Shown piece by piece: positions 28,437 through 40,917 of a DNA stretch of 64,000 bases; the first letter of the stretch is position 1, and the number at the start of each line of letters is the position of its first letter. The DNA is from Blastopirellula sp. J2-11 (GTDB lineage: Bacteria > Planctomycetota > Planctomycetia > Pirellulales > Pirellulaceae). A program made the translations under genes and the position numbers. The notes beneath the pieces were generated by a model. That model did no database searches. It had not been told where the DNA came from and was given only the letters and a program-made list of their open reading frames with translations. The stretch lies in contig NZ_CP097384.1 in the NCBI RefSeq assembly GCF_024584705.1, positions 1,116,001 through 1,180,000 on the forward strand. The letters are read 5' to 3'.

Positions 28437-28500
28437 GATCCTCGTTTGGTATATCCAAACATGGCATGATTCTCGTCATTCTTCTGCTGAGGTACCTCCC

Positions 28501-29646
28501 ATGCTGCATGATTCTTTTGCCCGGAGTTCTCTTTTCTCGGTTCGACTTTTTAAGAAGATCTTTGGCTCAGCGCCCATTGCGAGTCGCGACCGTCAAGGGT
28601 TCACGCTCGTTGAGTTGTTGGTCGTTATCGCGATCATCGGCGTATTGATCGCACTGTTGCTGCCTGCGGTGCAGCAGGCGCGAGAGGCGGCTCGTCGCCT
28701 TCAATGCAACAACAACCTCAAGCAATGGGGACTAGCCCTGCACAACTATCACGACACGCATGGCGTCTTTCCTCCGCGTGCCGGCGGAACAGGGACCTAT
28801 TCGCCTACCAGCGTTTCGAATACGAATCGCACGCGTTTAAGCGGGTTCGTCTCTCTTCTCCCATTTATTGAGCAGCCGGCGCTGTGGGATTCGATCTATG
28901 GAGGCACGCCTAGTATGGGAGAAAATCCCTGGAGGGCGAGCTTCACTCCCTTTACGGCAAACCTTGTCGCATTGCGTTGTCCCAGCGATTCGTTTGATCC
29001 TGACGCGAGCTCAATCGGCCAATCAAACTACACCTTTTGCGGCGGTGACTCCAACGCGTACATGCGCGTGGATGATGACCCGACTGGGAGTAGTCCCCGC
29101 GGAGTCTTCGGTCACGAGACCCATATTGGGTTTCGTGACATTACCGACGGCACGAGCAATACCATTCTCATGTCAGAACTTGTGCGGCCGATATCGCCCC
29201 ACACGAAAGGTTATGGGAATGCGCCCACCGACAATCCTCATGGACAAGCGCCGCTGAATTGCTTAGCCGCTTACGATCGAACGACGAAGACCTATTCGGC
29301 TACGATTGAAAGCGCTCCAGGTAGCGGGACCGGCGGAAGGTTTCCGGGGGCTCGTTGGACCGATGGCGCCGCCAGGTATACCGGATTTAATACGATTTTG
29401 CCTCCCAACGGGCCAAGCTGCGGTCGAGGCGGCGCTCATCAATACGGCGGCATTTACACTGCTTCCAGTCGACACCCCGGCGGCGTACTTGTCTTGATGG
29501 GAGATGGTTCGGCGCATTTTGTCAGCGAAACGATCGATACCGGCGACCTGGGATATTCCGCCGAAGTGACCTCGGGGGCGAGTCCATATGGCGTATGGGG
29601 TGCGCTGGGATCGAAGTCCGGGGGCGAAGTCTCTCAAAACTTTTAG
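28501..29646 (+). CDS. DUF1559 pseudopilin-like protein
   Basis: The protein has 381 residues with ATG at 28501 after GAGG at 8 bases. A type IV prepilin-like signal is clear: [20 protein letters not shown], where cleavage would fall after the Gly. The [13 protein letters not shown] segment and the N-terminal [24 protein letters not shown] are the standard start of DUF1559 proteins. The C-terminal part has the family's late motif [20 protein letters not shown]. These proteins occur in large numbers in planctomycetes and are presumed exported by a type II secretion-like machinery; their exact role is not known. It is followed by a lipoprotein and a GntR regulator on the same strand. Confidence 0.93.
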   Translation: MLHDSFARSSLFSVRLFKKIFGSAPIASRDRQGFTLVELLVVIAIIGVLIALLLPAVQQAREAARRLQCNNNLKQWGLALHNYHDTHGVFPPRAGGTGTYSPTSVSNTNRTRLSGFVSLLPFIEQPALWDSIYGGTPSMGENPWRASFTPFTANLVALRCPSDSFDPDASSIGQSNYTFCGGDSNAYMRVDDDPTGSSPRGVFGHETHIGFRDITDGTSNTILMSELVRPISPHTKGYGNAPTDNPHGQAPLNCLAAYDRTTKTYSATIESAPGSGTGGRFPGARWTDGAARYTGFNTILPPNGPSCGRGGAHQYGGIYTASSRHPGGVLVLMGDGSAHFVSETIDTGDLGYSAEVTSGASPYGVWGALGSKSGGEVSQNF

Positions 29647-29801
29647 CGATCGTCTCAGGCGGATCTCGAATGATGCAGCGCAGCGTTTCGCAGCGTGACG
29701 ACCAGCACTTTCTAGCATGAGGTCTGGGTAAATAGATACTGCGATGCGGCAGGCCTTTGTCTTGCGGCAATTTTGTCCTGATATCAATGGGAGCGATGTT
29801 C

Positions 29802-30251
29802 ATGTTTTCTCAGAATAGTCCGTGGATCATCTTGTTCTTTTTATCCGCGGCTGGTTGCTCGTCACGCGTTGATAAGTGGGTTCAGGCCAGGCCAGAGGTC
29901 TTTCCTACTTCGGGAGTGGTGATGTTTGATGGGAAGCCTCTGGCGGAAGCTCTGGTAACATTTCATTCCGACGAATCGAACGTTTCCAGTTATGCGAAGA
30001 CGGATGAAACTGGAAAATTTCAGTTGACGACGTTTGAACCCAACGATGGCGTCGTCGCCGGGCGCCATCACGTGTGCGTGACAAAATACAAGGAGCCAGC
30101 CGTTTCGCAAGTTCCGGTGGAATTGCGATCGGCTCCGATTCCGGCGCCAAATTTGATTCCCATGCGGTATGGGGACCCAGATAAGTCCGAATTAACGGCG
30201 AACGTGGCGTCCAACGGGGAAAATCATTTCGTCTATCGTCTGGACAAGTAA
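29802..30251 (+). CDS. Small transthyretin-like lipoprotein
   Basis: The product has 149 residues. Several ATGs are in frame; the one at 29802 has GGGAG at 8 bases and yields a compact lipoprotein signal (MFSQNSPWIILFFLSAAGC), with the cysteine as lipid anchor. The remainder is a single Ig/transthyretin-like beta fold (VFPTSGVVMFDGKPLAEALVTF, YAKTDETGKFQLTTF, VVAGRHHVCVTKY). This type almost always accompanies DUF1559 genes in planctomycetes, as here (155 bases downstream). It is probably anchored in a membrane and faces the periplasm. The function is unknown. Confidence 0.85.
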   Translation: MFSQNSPWIILFFLSAAGCSSRVDKWVQARPEVFPTSGVVMFDGKPLAEALVTFHSDESNVSSYAKTDETGKFQLTTFEPNDGVVAGRHHVCVTKYKEPAVSQVPVELRSAPIPAPNLIPMRYGDPDKSELTANVASNGENHFVYRLDK

Positions 30252-30308
30252 TAGAAGTTCTTCCTCTCTATTTTCTCGACCAGAGAGCTACTTGGAGATT
30301 TCGATTTT

Positions 30309-31028
30309 ATGAGTTCCGAGCCACCGCAAATGTCCCGCGCCGAATGGGTCAAAGAGCAGATGCTAGAAAACATTCGGTCGCGTCGCTGGCCAATCGGCGC
30401 GGCGATTCCAAGCGAACGATCGCTCGTCGAGACTTTCGGGGTCAGCCGTCTTCCCATTCGTGAAGCCTTGTCTTATCTCGAGGCGTTGGGCGTGCTCGAT
30501 ATTGGGCATGGCCGCCGTCCCACCGTAAAAAAGATTGACGCAGGGACGCTTGGACAGCTGTTTCCGTTGATGATCTCGCTGGAAGGTCAGCAGTCGTTTC
30601 AGCAGATCTTTGAAGTGCGAACCGCCCTAGAAGGGCAAACGGCGTATCTGGCGGCGCTGCGCCGAACGCGTGACGATGCGCGGCGACTCTATGAACTTGC
30701 TGACAAGTTTGCCGCAGAAGTCGAATCGGAAGATGTAAACGCTGTCGAAACCGACCTAGAGTTTCATGTGCAAATCGCTACGGCTTGTAAGAACCCGCTG
30801 ATGTCCCTTTTGCTTCACACGCTCACTCGAGTGGTGCAATTCGGCCAGATTCAAAGTTGCAAAAATGATTTGGTCCGACACCGACGGGCCGCTCAGTCGC
30901 ACGAGCAGATCGCGGATGCGATCTTTCATCAAGACGCTGAAAGAGCTCGTGTGGAAATGCTGGCCCATTTGCATTACAGCGCCAGTCGAATCGTTTCGCG
31001 GGATCAAAATGGCGATCTCGGCGAGTAA
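30309..31028 (+). CDS. GntR/FadR-family regulator (FCD domain)
   Basis: The protein has 239 residues. The N-terminal winged helix (RAEWVKEQML ... RWPIGAAIPSERSLVETFGVSRLPIREALSYLEALG) is the classic GntR DNA-binding domain. The C-terminal all-helical FCD domain has the likely metal ligands: the D-x3-H pattern in ETDLEFHVQIA, a His in AAQSHEQIADA and another in LAHLHYSA. FCD regulators bind small organic acids or sugar acids and usually repress neighbouring catabolic genes. Its position behind the DUF1559 and lipoprotein genes, near a secreted propeller protein, suggests control of this locus. The effector cannot be read from the sequence. Confidence 0.9.
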   Translation: MSSEPPQMSRAEWVKEQMLENIRSRRWPIGAAIPSERSLVETFGVSRLPIREALSYLEALGVLDIGHGRRPTVKKIDAGTLGQLFPLMISLEGQQSFQQIFEVRTALEGQTAYLAALRRTRDDARRLYELADKFAAEVESEDVNAVETDLEFHVQIATACKNPLMSLLLHTLTRVVQFGQIQSCKNDLVRHRRAAQSHEQIADAIFHQDAERARVEMLAHLHYSASRIVSRDQNGDLGE

Positions 31029-31141
31029 TGCCTGCCTCCGCTTCCCCTTTGGCTGAGCCATTGGGGAAGATCATGGGAGACTTTGCATGGAATGCGGTCT
31101 CCACCCATCCCTGCGGTGGAATTCCGATGCAGCAACGACGG

Positions 31142-32764
31142 CTAACCGATCAGCATGGCCGCTTTGCTAAGGCGTTCCATCGCTTTCGCGACGGCTTCGG
31201 TAGCGATTTTCTCGAGCATTTCTCCATCCGGAGCCGGCATCGCTTCGCCATCCTTGCGCATCGTCAACTTGCCGTTGTGCAACATGTCTTTGAGGCCGTT
31301 GCGAATCTCGTGATGCGTTTTCTCGCCGTCGATCATTGTGACGATATGTCGCGTCAGGTCATCTAGCTTGATGATCTCGTGCCGTGCGTTCGTCAAGCGA
31401 TCGACGCTGGCGGCTTGTAGTCGGGCGACGCCAGAGATTTTCGGTTTGACCGAAATCTCTTTGGTGAATCGATTGGGAGTGTACGACAATTCGACCACGC
31501 CGCCGACCGCCAAGTGAATGATATTGTTCGCCATTGCGCGACGCAATTGCGTCATGTCAACGTTGCCAAGTTCTTCCGCTTTGGTTTGCACGCGTGCGAG
31601 CAGATCCTCAAAAGAAACGGCGAGCGGGAATTGTTCTCCCAAAAAGTCAGTCACAGTGATCATCAGCGGATCTGAGGTGTTCAGACCTTGATTCGTCTGC
31701 AAATTGCGGAACGACACCGTATTTTCGGGGAAGTTTTTGTCCGGGTCTTTTTCAATACGTCGCATCGGCGAACTGATCCAGGAGCCGTTCAGCGTATTCT
31801 CGTTCAGCGCCCGATCGATCTTGGTTCCCTTGGCGCAAAGAATCGTCTGGCGGAACATCCGATTGCGGACGAAGTCGGCGTATTGCTCGCGCTGGATAAT
31901 ATCAGGCGCGATGCGCTCTAGCGTTTGCGCCACATCTTTAGCGAAGTTGCCGGTCCACATGGTGGCGATATGCGATTCGGCCAAATATTGCAGATCGTGC
32001 TTGTTGGCCTGCTCGATGAACTGATGGAAATAGAACTGATAGTTGTTCATTTCCAGATGATCGTGGTACAGGTAGTTGTCAGTCTGATTCTTCAGCAGGC
32101 TCAGTTCGGAATGAATCATTTTGCCGTACGCGCCGGTTTCCGCCGAAACGCTGCTGGCGAGAAATTCTAACAGCGCTCGAGCCTGCTGGACCTTCTTCTT
32201 TGGATCCGACAAGTTGCGAACATGATAGCTCATCATGTCGCGGATTGCTCCGCGTAGTCGCCAGCCTGGCAACGTGTTGTAGCTCACCAACGCGACCCCT
32301 TGCGGGTTCAAATGGTCGCGGCAGACGGCGAGAATTTTGTCTTGCACTTCAGGCGGAACCCAAGAGAAAACGCCGTGGCAAATGATGTAGTCAAATTTGC
32401 CCAGCGACGAGTCAATATCCATGACGTCGAGATGCTTCAGTTCGATATTCGTCAGCCCGAGCTTCTCGACGCTCGACAGGGCCGATTCGATATGCCGCTG
32501 CGACAAATCGATGCCGACAAACTGACTCTCAGGGAGAGTTTCGGCCATGGGAATGATGTTGCCGCCGCCGGCGCAGCCGATCTCCAGCACGCGACAGCGA
32601 TTGATTTCGGCAGGCGACATGCCAAACATTCGGCTGATCGCATGCAGTCGCTCGGGGTGCGTTTGTCGAAAGGGATGACTCGGATAGGGAACGATGTCGT
32701 AGCTGTATTTCGAAGCGTCGAGACTTTCGTTGCTTTCGTTCGTCTGCATGTTTTCGGCCGTCAT
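31142..32764 (-). CDS. SAM methyltransferase with regulatory domain
   Basis: The product has about 540 residues. The start is uncertain: ATGs at 32764 and 32749 and a TTG at 32887 share the frame. The N-terminal class I domain has the SAM-binding VLEIGCAGGGNI, VGIDLSQRHIESA and HLDVMDIDSSLGKFDYIICHGVFSWV. The segment following (SYNTLPGWRLRGAIRDMMSYHV) and the region to about 330 match the methyltransferase regulatory domain family that follows such catalytic domains. The C-terminal 150 residues include a winged-helix-like part. Relatives with this architecture include bacterial protein lysine methyltransferases, so a protein substrate is possible. No signal peptide is seen. Confidence 0.85.
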   Translation of the reverse strand: MTAENMQTNESNESLDASKYSYDIVPYPSHPFRQTHPERLHAISRMFGMSPAEINRCRVLEIGCAGGGNIIPMAETLPESQFVGIDLSQRHIESALSSVEKLGLTNIELKHLDVMDIDSSLGKFDYIICHGVFSWVPPEVQDKILAVCRDHLNPQGVALVSYNTLPGWRLRGAIRDMMSYHVRNLSDPKKKVQQARALLEFLASSVSAETGAYGKMIHSELSLLKNQTDNYLYHDHLEMNNYQFYFHQFIEQANKHDLQYLAESHIATMWTGNFAKDVAQTLERIAPDIIQREQYADFVRNRMFRQTILCAKGTKIDRALNENTLNGSWISSPMRRIEKDPDKNFPENTVSFRNLQTNQGLNTSDPLMITVTDFLGEQFPLAVSFEDLLARVQTKAEELGNVDMTQLRRAMANNIIHLAVGGVVELSYTPNRFTKEISVKPKISGVARLQAASVDRLTNARHEIIKLDDLTRHIVTMIDGEKTHHEIRNGLKDMLHNGKLTMRKDGEAMPAPDGEMLEKIATEAVAKAMERLSKAAMLIG

Positions 32765-32936
32765 CAGTAAGATTGACTCCAAGAGCTGGCGATAGAAAAG
32801 GGGGGCTACAGGTCCCTCCATTTTCTCGTGCAGCCCCTCGGTTGTCTGCGGAAAACCGTCCAAAACAGGCAGGTTCGCGGCGATCAAATCACGGAATAGG
32901 CGAAATACGCCGATTGTAACGCCTTGCGATACCGAC

Positions 32937-33410
32937 TTACCCGTTCAATCGCCAAATTGCGAAATTCAGACAAGCAGCGTAACTGACCCAAAGGAGATAA
33001 GGGGCCAGTAAGCAGGCGCCCGCAAGCGATTGTTGCGCAAACCCATAAATGGTCACGCCGAGCATCAGCCAGAGCAACACGATGTCGATCAACCCAAGCA
33101 GCGGGCTTTCTAAGCCAAAAAACAGAGGGGACCAGATTGCATTCAGGGTTAACTGAATCCCAAACAGCAGCAGCGCTGGCCAAGCTGCCGACCAAGGCCG
33201 CTGCCGCCAAACTAGCCATGCAGAGATCCCCATCAGGACATACAGCGTGGTCCAGACCGGCCCAAAGATCCAACTGGGTGGAGTCCAGCTCGGTTTGTGG
33301 ATACCAGCGTACCAAGTGGGGATTTGCGGCGTGGTAAACAGGGCTCCGACGATACCGATCGCGAGGCAGAGGACAACCGCGGCGAGCAGCGCCAGTATCT
33401 GAACCAGCAT
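32937..33410 (-). CDS. tspO: TspO/MBR family membrane protein
   Basis: The protein has 157 residues from the ATG at 33410; upstream codons are Arg-rich and unlikely. Five transmembrane helices are visible. The family signature is present: KPSWTPPSWIFGPVWTTLYVLMG between helices 1 and 2, and NAIWSPLFF after helix 3. TspO binds porphyrins and other hydrophobic ligands and is linked to stress and tetrapyrrole handling. The gene lies 67 bases behind the AsmA-like gene on the same strand. The role here is inferred from the family only. Confidence 0.93.
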   Translation of the reverse strand: MLVQILALLAAVVLCLAIGIVGALFTTPQIPTWYAGIHKPSWTPPSWIFGPVWTTLYVLMGISAWLVWRQRPWSAAWPALLLFGIQLTLNAIWSPLFFGLESPLLGLIDIVLLWLMLGVTIYGFAQQSLAGACLLAPYLLWVSYAACLNFAIWRLNG

Positions 33411-33477
33411 AGAGCGCGAAGGAGCGGAATCGATGGAGTCAGTCAAGTTGCTGATCGCCTTGCAGAAGCATCTGTCC

Positions 33478-34947
33478 TTAAAGATCAAGCGGTTGGCCCG
33501 GTGATTCTGGCCGTGGAGGCGGAGGCGCCGACGACCCACGTAATGAAGGGGGAGCCGAAGGAGGCGGGGGCGGGTCTTCTTCCGTTAATTCTGGTAGCGG
33601 TGGGCCATTATCGATCACGCCGCCGAGTCCTTGTCGCAGGCGATCAAAGAGCCCCCCCAGGGGACGCTGCAAATCGGGAGTTTCGATCGGCGCAGGTGGT
33701 TGTGTTCGCAAGCGATCCAGCGTACCGCCAGGGACGCCTGCGCGCATCTTTTGCAGCAGGCCTGTCGCGGCGCTCAGGACCTGATCGATCGGGATCTCGC
33801 CCCCGTCGCCGGCGCCCAAAAAGGTTTCGGTCAACTGATTGAAAGTATCGTCGAGTCCCACTTGCGGCTGTTGCAGCGTGCCGGTGATCCGGAGGCGAAT
33901 CGTTTTTCCTTGGAAGGAACGTAGCAGCGGCATCGTCTCGTCAATCGAATCGCCAACGGGGATGGGAATAATGCAGAGGATGTCGAGGGTATCGTCAAGT
34001 CCGACCGATCCGCTGGTTTGCACGCGGCAATGGGGGAGGCCAATCTCGAGCCCTTCGTGATAGACGCGACCGTCGGCCAACTTGAACTTCACCTCGCAGT
34101 TGCTGGCGATCTGTACTGACGGCGCCATTTGCAGCGCATCGGTAATCGATTTTAGGATCGGACCGCTGACGAGGGAGGCCTCGTGGATTTCCAAGGTTCC
34201 GTGACCTGTGCCTTGTTTCGGATTGTCGAGCGGAAACTCCCACTCTTCAAATCGAAGCGACGCGTTGCCGTTGACGTTGGTCACGCCGTGCATGATCGGA
34301 ACGGCGTACTTCAGCAGGTCGTCGCACATTTCTTCGGTCAGCTGGAAGTGGTCCATCGCTTGAATGTGATCAAAGCGGAGTAGGGGCCCTTGCTGTGAAG
34401 TCGCCGGCGTCAGGTGGCCGGATAACTCAAAATGCTCGATCTTCCAGGCAGCGCCGCCGGGGCGCTGCGCCGAGAGGGTCGCATCTCGAATGTTGACCGA
34501 GATTTGACGATTGAGCGCCTCGGTCAGTTTGCTTGGATCCAGCGGCGTCGGTTCGTTGGCGATCGAATCTATCAGGCTGTTCTCTTGCTCTTGAATCACG
34601 AAGTGCAGATCAGGCTGGATGATTTCGAGATTTCCCAACTGACGCGGATTGACGATCAGCTGCCAAAAGTAGACGTCATTGCTCATCTGCGGCACAGAGA
34701 CGTTAAATTTCTGTTCGCGCTGCCGGATCTGCAGCCCTTCGATCTGGGTGATCGTCAACCAGCCGAGCGAAACGCGGTCGACAAAAACTTCAACTTCGGT
34801 CGCCGCCAACACGGCGCTAAGTCCGCTTTGCGTCAGCGGACGATACGAGGCCAACGTCGGCAAGAACGCGACAAACAGCAGCAGCAACGCAAGAGCACTG
34901 CAAATCCAGAGGCGCCAGCGGCGTTTTTTCAAAGGAGCTGCGGTCAT
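33478..34947 (-). CDS. AsmA-like membrane-anchored protein
   Basis: The product has 489 residues from the ATG at 34947. A basic N terminus (KKRRWR) precedes one transmembrane helix (LWICSALALLLLFVAFLPTLA). A long beta-rich periplasmic part follows, with short repeated phrases (VFVDRVSLGWLTITQIEGLQI, LGNLEIIQPDLHFVIQ, ISVNIRDATLS), as in AsmA/DUF748-type proteins. The last 60 residues are a Pro-rich tail (PPPPPSAPPSLRGSSAPPPP). AsmA-like proteins are thought to help lipid transfer to the outer membrane. Assignment is by pattern only; the Pro-rich tail is unusual for that family. Confidence 0.6.
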   Translation of the reverse strand: MTAAPLKKRRWRLWICSALALLLLFVAFLPTLASYRPLTQSGLSAVLAATEVEVFVDRVSLGWLTITQIEGLQIRQREQKFNVSVPQMSNDVYFWQLIVNPRQLGNLEIIQPDLHFVIQEQENSLIDSIANEPTPLDPSKLTEALNRQISVNIRDATLSAQRPGGAAWKIEHFELSGHLTPATSQQGPLLRFDHIQAMDHFQLTEEMCDDLLKYAVPIMHGVTNVNGNASLRFEEWEFPLDNPKQGTGHGTLEIHEASLVSGPILKSITDALQMAPSVQIASNCEVKFKLADGRVYHEGLEIGLPHCRVQTSGSVGLDDTLDILCIIPIPVGDSIDETMPLLRSFQGKTIRLRITGTLQQPQVGLDDTFNQLTETFLGAGDGGEIPIDQVLSAATGLLQKMRAGVPGGTLDRLRTQPPAPIETPDLQRPLGGLFDRLRQGLGGVIDNGPPLPELTEEDPPPPPSAPPSLRGSSAPPPPRPESPGQPLDL

Positions 34948-35051
34948 CGGCTTCGACCTTCGAACCAGGGAAAGCAAGCGTTAAGCTTTGCTATTTTAAC
35001 GGCCAATAGGACGATTGCGAAAACTTTAACGGCCGTAAACGGCCAAGTACG

Positions 35052-35084
35052 AAAAAAAAAGAGCGGTCGCTGGGACCGCTCTTT
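35052..35084 (-). terminator. Intrinsic terminator of tpx
   Basis: Perfect 11-base arms (35058-35068 and 35074-35084) with a 5-base loop are followed, on the minus strand, by a run of nine T residues. The hairpin starts 27 bases after the tpx stop. Confidence 0.9.
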
Positions 35085-35110
35085 CGATGGATCGTATTTC
35101 TGCCGGTCGC

Positions 35111-35635
35111 TTACGCCAGGCATTTGTCGAGCGCTGCGATCGCGGCGTCGTAGTCCGGCTCTTGCGTCGCTTCCGAGACCACTTCGGCATAGGTGACGTT
35201 GCCGTCGGCGTCGAGGACGAAGGCGCCGCGAGCCAGCAACATCAGCTCTTCGATCAGCATGCCCCAGTTGTTGCCGAAGCTGCGAGTTTGGTAATCCGAG
35301 GCTTTTTGGATGTTTTCAATGCCTTCGGCGCCGCAGAAGCGATTCAGCGCGAACGGCAAGTCGAGACTAACCGTCAGCGCGTTGATCTTATCGCCGTAGC
35401 TGCCCAGCTTCTCGTTAAACTTGCGCGTCTGCGTGGCGCAAACGCTGGTGTCGACCGATGGGATTACGCTCAGAATGGTCGGCTTGCCTTTGACGTCGGC
35501 CAGCGTGGTCGTCGTCAGGCCTTCGGGACCAAAGCTATGCAGGGTGAAGTCGGGAGCCGGCTTGCCGACTTCCACCGCTTCGCCGGCTAAGGTCATCGGG
35601 TTTCCTTTGAACGTGATAGCGCCGTGTCGCGACAT
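35111..35635 (-). CDS. tpx: Thiol peroxidase
   Basis: The protein has 174 residues. ATG at 35635 is supported by AGGAG at 8 bases. It is a peroxiredoxin of the Tpx subfamily: the peroxidatic cysteine is C66 in PSVDTSVCATQT and the resolving cysteine C101 in ALNRFCGAEG, with the usual subfamily spacing. It reduces hydroperoxides using thioredoxin. The N terminus (ITFKGNPMTLAGE) is typical. The gene is monocistronic and ends at a strong terminator. No peroxide-regulator box was recognised. Confidence 0.96.
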   Translation of the reverse strand: MSRHGAITFKGNPMTLAGEAVEVGKPAPDFTLHSFGPEGLTTTTLADVKGKPTILSVIPSVDTSVCATQTRKFNEKLGSYGDKINALTVSLDLPFALNRFCGAEGIENIQKASDYQTRSFGNNWGMLIEELMLLARGAFVLDADGNVTYAEVVSEATQEPDYDAAIAALDKCLA

Positions 35636-35822
35636 GGGAGGTTCTCCTGAGCTGTGTATGCGTGCGAGGGGGTTGAATGCTGCTCGCATTGTCACGCGCT
35701 GTGCCCGAAGGAAAAAGGGGGCGCACTTGCTGAGCGGTGAAACTTCTTGGGGCAAGAAATGCAGATGCCCGCGGGTGGAGACCACGGGCGTCTGCAAGTC
35801 GTAGGTAACGCGAGATTTGGTG

Positions 35823-36035
35823 TTAGACCCAATTCACTTCGAGCTGGTTCTCGATCTGATCGACCCCTGCCTGGCGAAGGGCCTCTTGGGCCATTTGCTT
35901 GTGGAAAAAGGAGGCGACGCTTCCTTTCAGCACGATGCGGTCTTGCTCTTGTTCAAAACGGAGCGTACGTCCGGCGAAATGAGGATTGCTGGCGAGTGCG
36001 CGCTCGACGTTGGCGGAATAATCAGCTTGGTTCAT
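35823..36035 (-). CDS. Small BON-like domain protein (second copy)
   Basis: The protein has 70 residues with ATG at 36035. It is one BON-like fold: helix (NQADYSANVERALA), strands (LRFEQEQDRIVLKGSVASF), helix (FHKQMAQEALRQ) and a last strand (QIENQLEVNWV). It shares the KQMAQEA motif, length and domain order with the gene at 16566-16790. There is no signal peptide, so it is probably cytoplasmic. Its neighbours (thiol peroxidase, alanyl-tRNA synthetase) give no clear context. The function is unknown. Confidence 0.75.
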   Translation of the reverse strand: MNQADYSANVERALASNPHFAGRTLRFEQEQDRIVLKGSVASFFHKQMAQEALRQAGVDQIENQLEVNWV

Positions 36036-36231
36036 GGAGTTGCTCTTACTGGGATAAGCGGGGGAAGAACGTCGCGGTGGGGCTGACCAGTAATAGCTAT
36101 CGACTTGCTAGCGGAGCGAATTGAGCCCGGTATCCGCGATCGAACGCCGATTTGTGCGAAGCTGCGCCGATCGTAACGATGGCGCCGCTTACGGCGGCAA
36201 ATCCTGGGGGGAAAGCGATTCCGATCAGCGA

Positions 36232-39045
<2,814 letters not shown>

Positions 39046-39384
39046 GGCGAAATCGGGCCGGGCCAGTAAGAGTCAAATAGTGCTGTTTAAAGGGGTTATG
39101 ATAAAGCCTGAGCGGCAAATCGGCTAGGCGTCGCGGTGGTATGCGCCGCCGTAAAGAATAGGACCCAGCCAAACGGAAAAGGTTTGCGGCCAACAAAAAA
39201 AGAGGCTTCCGGGTGATGCAAACCGGAAGCCTCTTTGGTCACGGACGTCGGATGGAGCCCGCCGACGCCCAAACGGAGGAAGTCTCGTTACTCAACTCAA
39301 GCAGTCTCTGGGGGCTGCGTGAACGGCTGCGGAGATTCAGCCGCACGCAGTGGAGCTTCAGTCGTACTCGATGGAACGAAGGGC
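39046..39384. other. Intergenic region between recA and alaS
   Basis: This 339-base stretch holds the recA terminator (39195-39236) and presumably the alaS promoter. No gene was found. Confidence 0.6.
39195..39236 (-). terminator. Intrinsic terminator of recA
   Basis: Perfect 14-base arms (39199-39212 and 39223-39236) with a 10-base loop run, on the minus strand, into seven T residues. It separates recA from alaS transcription. Confidence 0.9.
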
Positions 39385-40563
39385 TTATAGCTCTTCTTCA
39401 GGCTCAAACTCTTCGTCTTCGGCCCCCGGCTTGACCGGCACGGCGTCAAACAGCTTTTCGCCGCCATGGCCGGCCTCAATTAGCACTTTTTGCTTCAGTT
39501 CCTCGGTCATTGCGGGGTTTTCCATCAAAAAGGCACGCGCCTTTTCTTTTCCTTGACCCAGCTGGATGTCGCCGTAACGGAACCAAGCCCCGCTGCGAGC
39601 GACGATTTTCGCCTCAATGGCCAAGTCAAGGATGTCTCCTTCGTAGCTGATCCCGTTGCTGTGCATCATGTCGAACTCAGCGATCCGGAACGGCGGAGCG
39701 ACCTTGTTTTTCACGATCTTGCAGCGGACGCGCTGACCGACCACATCTTCGCCATCCTTTAGTTGCCCGATACGGCGAACGTCGACGCGGCACGAGCAGT
39801 AGAACTTGAGTGCGCGTCCGCCGGGGGTCGTTTCAGGGCTACCGAACATCACGCCCACTTTTTCGCGGATCTGGTTGATGAAGATCACAATCGTCTTCGA
39901 TTTGGAGATCACGCCGGTCAATTTACGCATCGCTTGGCTCATCAGCCGAGCCTGCAAACCGACATGGGAGGCGCCGATTTCGCCGTTCAATTCCGCTTTC
40001 GGGACGAGTGCGGCGACCGAGTCGACCACGATCACGTCGACCGCGTTCGATTTGACCAGCATCTCGGTAATCTGCAGACCTTCTTCCCCGCTCGAGGGTT
40101 GACTGACCAGCAGCGTTTCGAGCTCGACCCCCAGCTTTTTCGCCCAACTTGGATCCAACGCATGTTCGGCGTCGACGAAGGCGGCGATCCCCCCCATCGC
40201 TTGGGCCTGAGCGATCACATGCAGGGCCAGCGTTGTTTTACCGCTGGATTCGGGGCCGAAGATCTCGATGACGCGTCCGCGGGGTAGTCCCTTCCCGCCG
40301 AGCGCCAGGTCGAGCGAAATCGATCCGGTCGGGATCCCTTCGATCACCGCATGGTTGGATCCCAGGGGCATGATCGCCCCTTCACCAAACGATTTTTCGA
40401 TTTGTTGAAGCGTCGTTTTTAGAACGGCGTTTCCAGATAGCATGCCGGCGACATCTTTGTGTTCCGCCTTGGGCGACTTGTCGCTACCAGCGTTTTTTTT
40501 GCTGCTTTTCGCCGTCTCTTTTTTCGCCATTCGACCGTTCTTCGAAGCAGTTGCGGTGACCAT
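39385..40563 (-). CDS. recA: Recombinase RecA
   Basis: The protein has 392 residues from the ATG at 40563, which has AAAGGAG about 8 bases before it; upstream codons overlap the promoter and are not translated. Walker A is GPESSGKTT, with [12 protein letters not shown], the Walker B region [21 protein letters not shown], the L1/L2 DNA-binding loops ([31 protein letters not shown]) and an acidic C-terminal tail ([11 protein letters not shown]). The N terminus carries about 30 extra Lys/Ser-rich residues. RecA carries out homologous recombination and, in bacteria with LexA, triggers the SOS response. A promoter with an overlapping palindrome suggests damage control. Confidence 0.98.
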   Translation of the reverse strand: MVTATASKNGRMAKKETAKSSKKNAGSDKSPKAEHKDVAGMLSGNAVLKTTLQQIEKSFGEGAIMPLGSNHAVIEGIPTGSISLDLALGGKGLPRGRVIEIFGPESSGKTTLALHVIAQAQAMGGIAAFVDAEHALDPSWAKKLGVELETLLVSQPSSGEEGLQITEMLVKSNAVDVIVVDSVAALVPKAELNGEIGASHVGLQARLMSQAMRKLTGVISKSKTIVIFINQIREKVGVMFGSPETTPGGRALKFYCSCRVDVRRIGQLKDGEDVVGQRVRCKIVKNKVAPPFRIAEFDMMHSNGISYEGDILDLAIEAKIVARSGAWFRYGDIQLGQGKEKARAFLMENPAMTEELKQKVLIEAGHGGEKLFDAVPVKPGAEDEEFEPEEEL

Positions 40564-40917
40564 TTTCCGGGCTCCTTTATGGTAAATGTCCTGTCCGCTG
40601 GCAAGCATCCCCCGTTTGGCATCAACTAAACGGATGGACAGTGTACGCCTGTGAGGTGTACATGTCAACAGTAACTTGCCGGTGACTAAAGAGAAGTATC
40701 GGGGAGCCGTGGGACACGGTTGGTCATGGGCCGACGAGAATCGCGAAACTTTTTTCGCGGTCGAGAGAAAGTCACTCCCTTTTATCGAAGCAAAACGACT
40801 TACGTCGAAAAATGGGGGAATGGGAGAGATGGAGTGGCGCCAGATACCGGAACCTGTTCAGGCGAATGTCTTTTTTTACTTCACACGGCTCACAGAGCCG
40901 TGGCACACCGGTGTTGT
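40564..40917. other. Intergenic region upstream of recA
   Basis: This 354-base stretch has the recA promoter and operator candidate at 40640-40668. A short hairpin (40883-40901, 8-base perfect stem, 3-base loop) just after the TolQ/ExbB-like gene has no T run and is not called a terminator. No gene was seen. Confidence 0.55.
40640..40668 (-). promoter_or_regulatory. recA promoter with overlapping palindrome
   Basis: On the minus strand, TTGACA (40668-40663) and TACACT (40645-40640) are 17 bases apart. An inverted repeat TGTAC-n11-GTACA covers 40642-40662, spanning the spacer and part of the -10. The start codon lies 77 bases downstream. The palindrome could be a damage-response (LexA-type) operator. 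Confidence 0.65.

Noticed and set aside
40883-40901. Hairpin after the TolQ/ExbB-like gene as a terminator
   Set aside because: The stem is good, but no T run follows on the strand of the gene.
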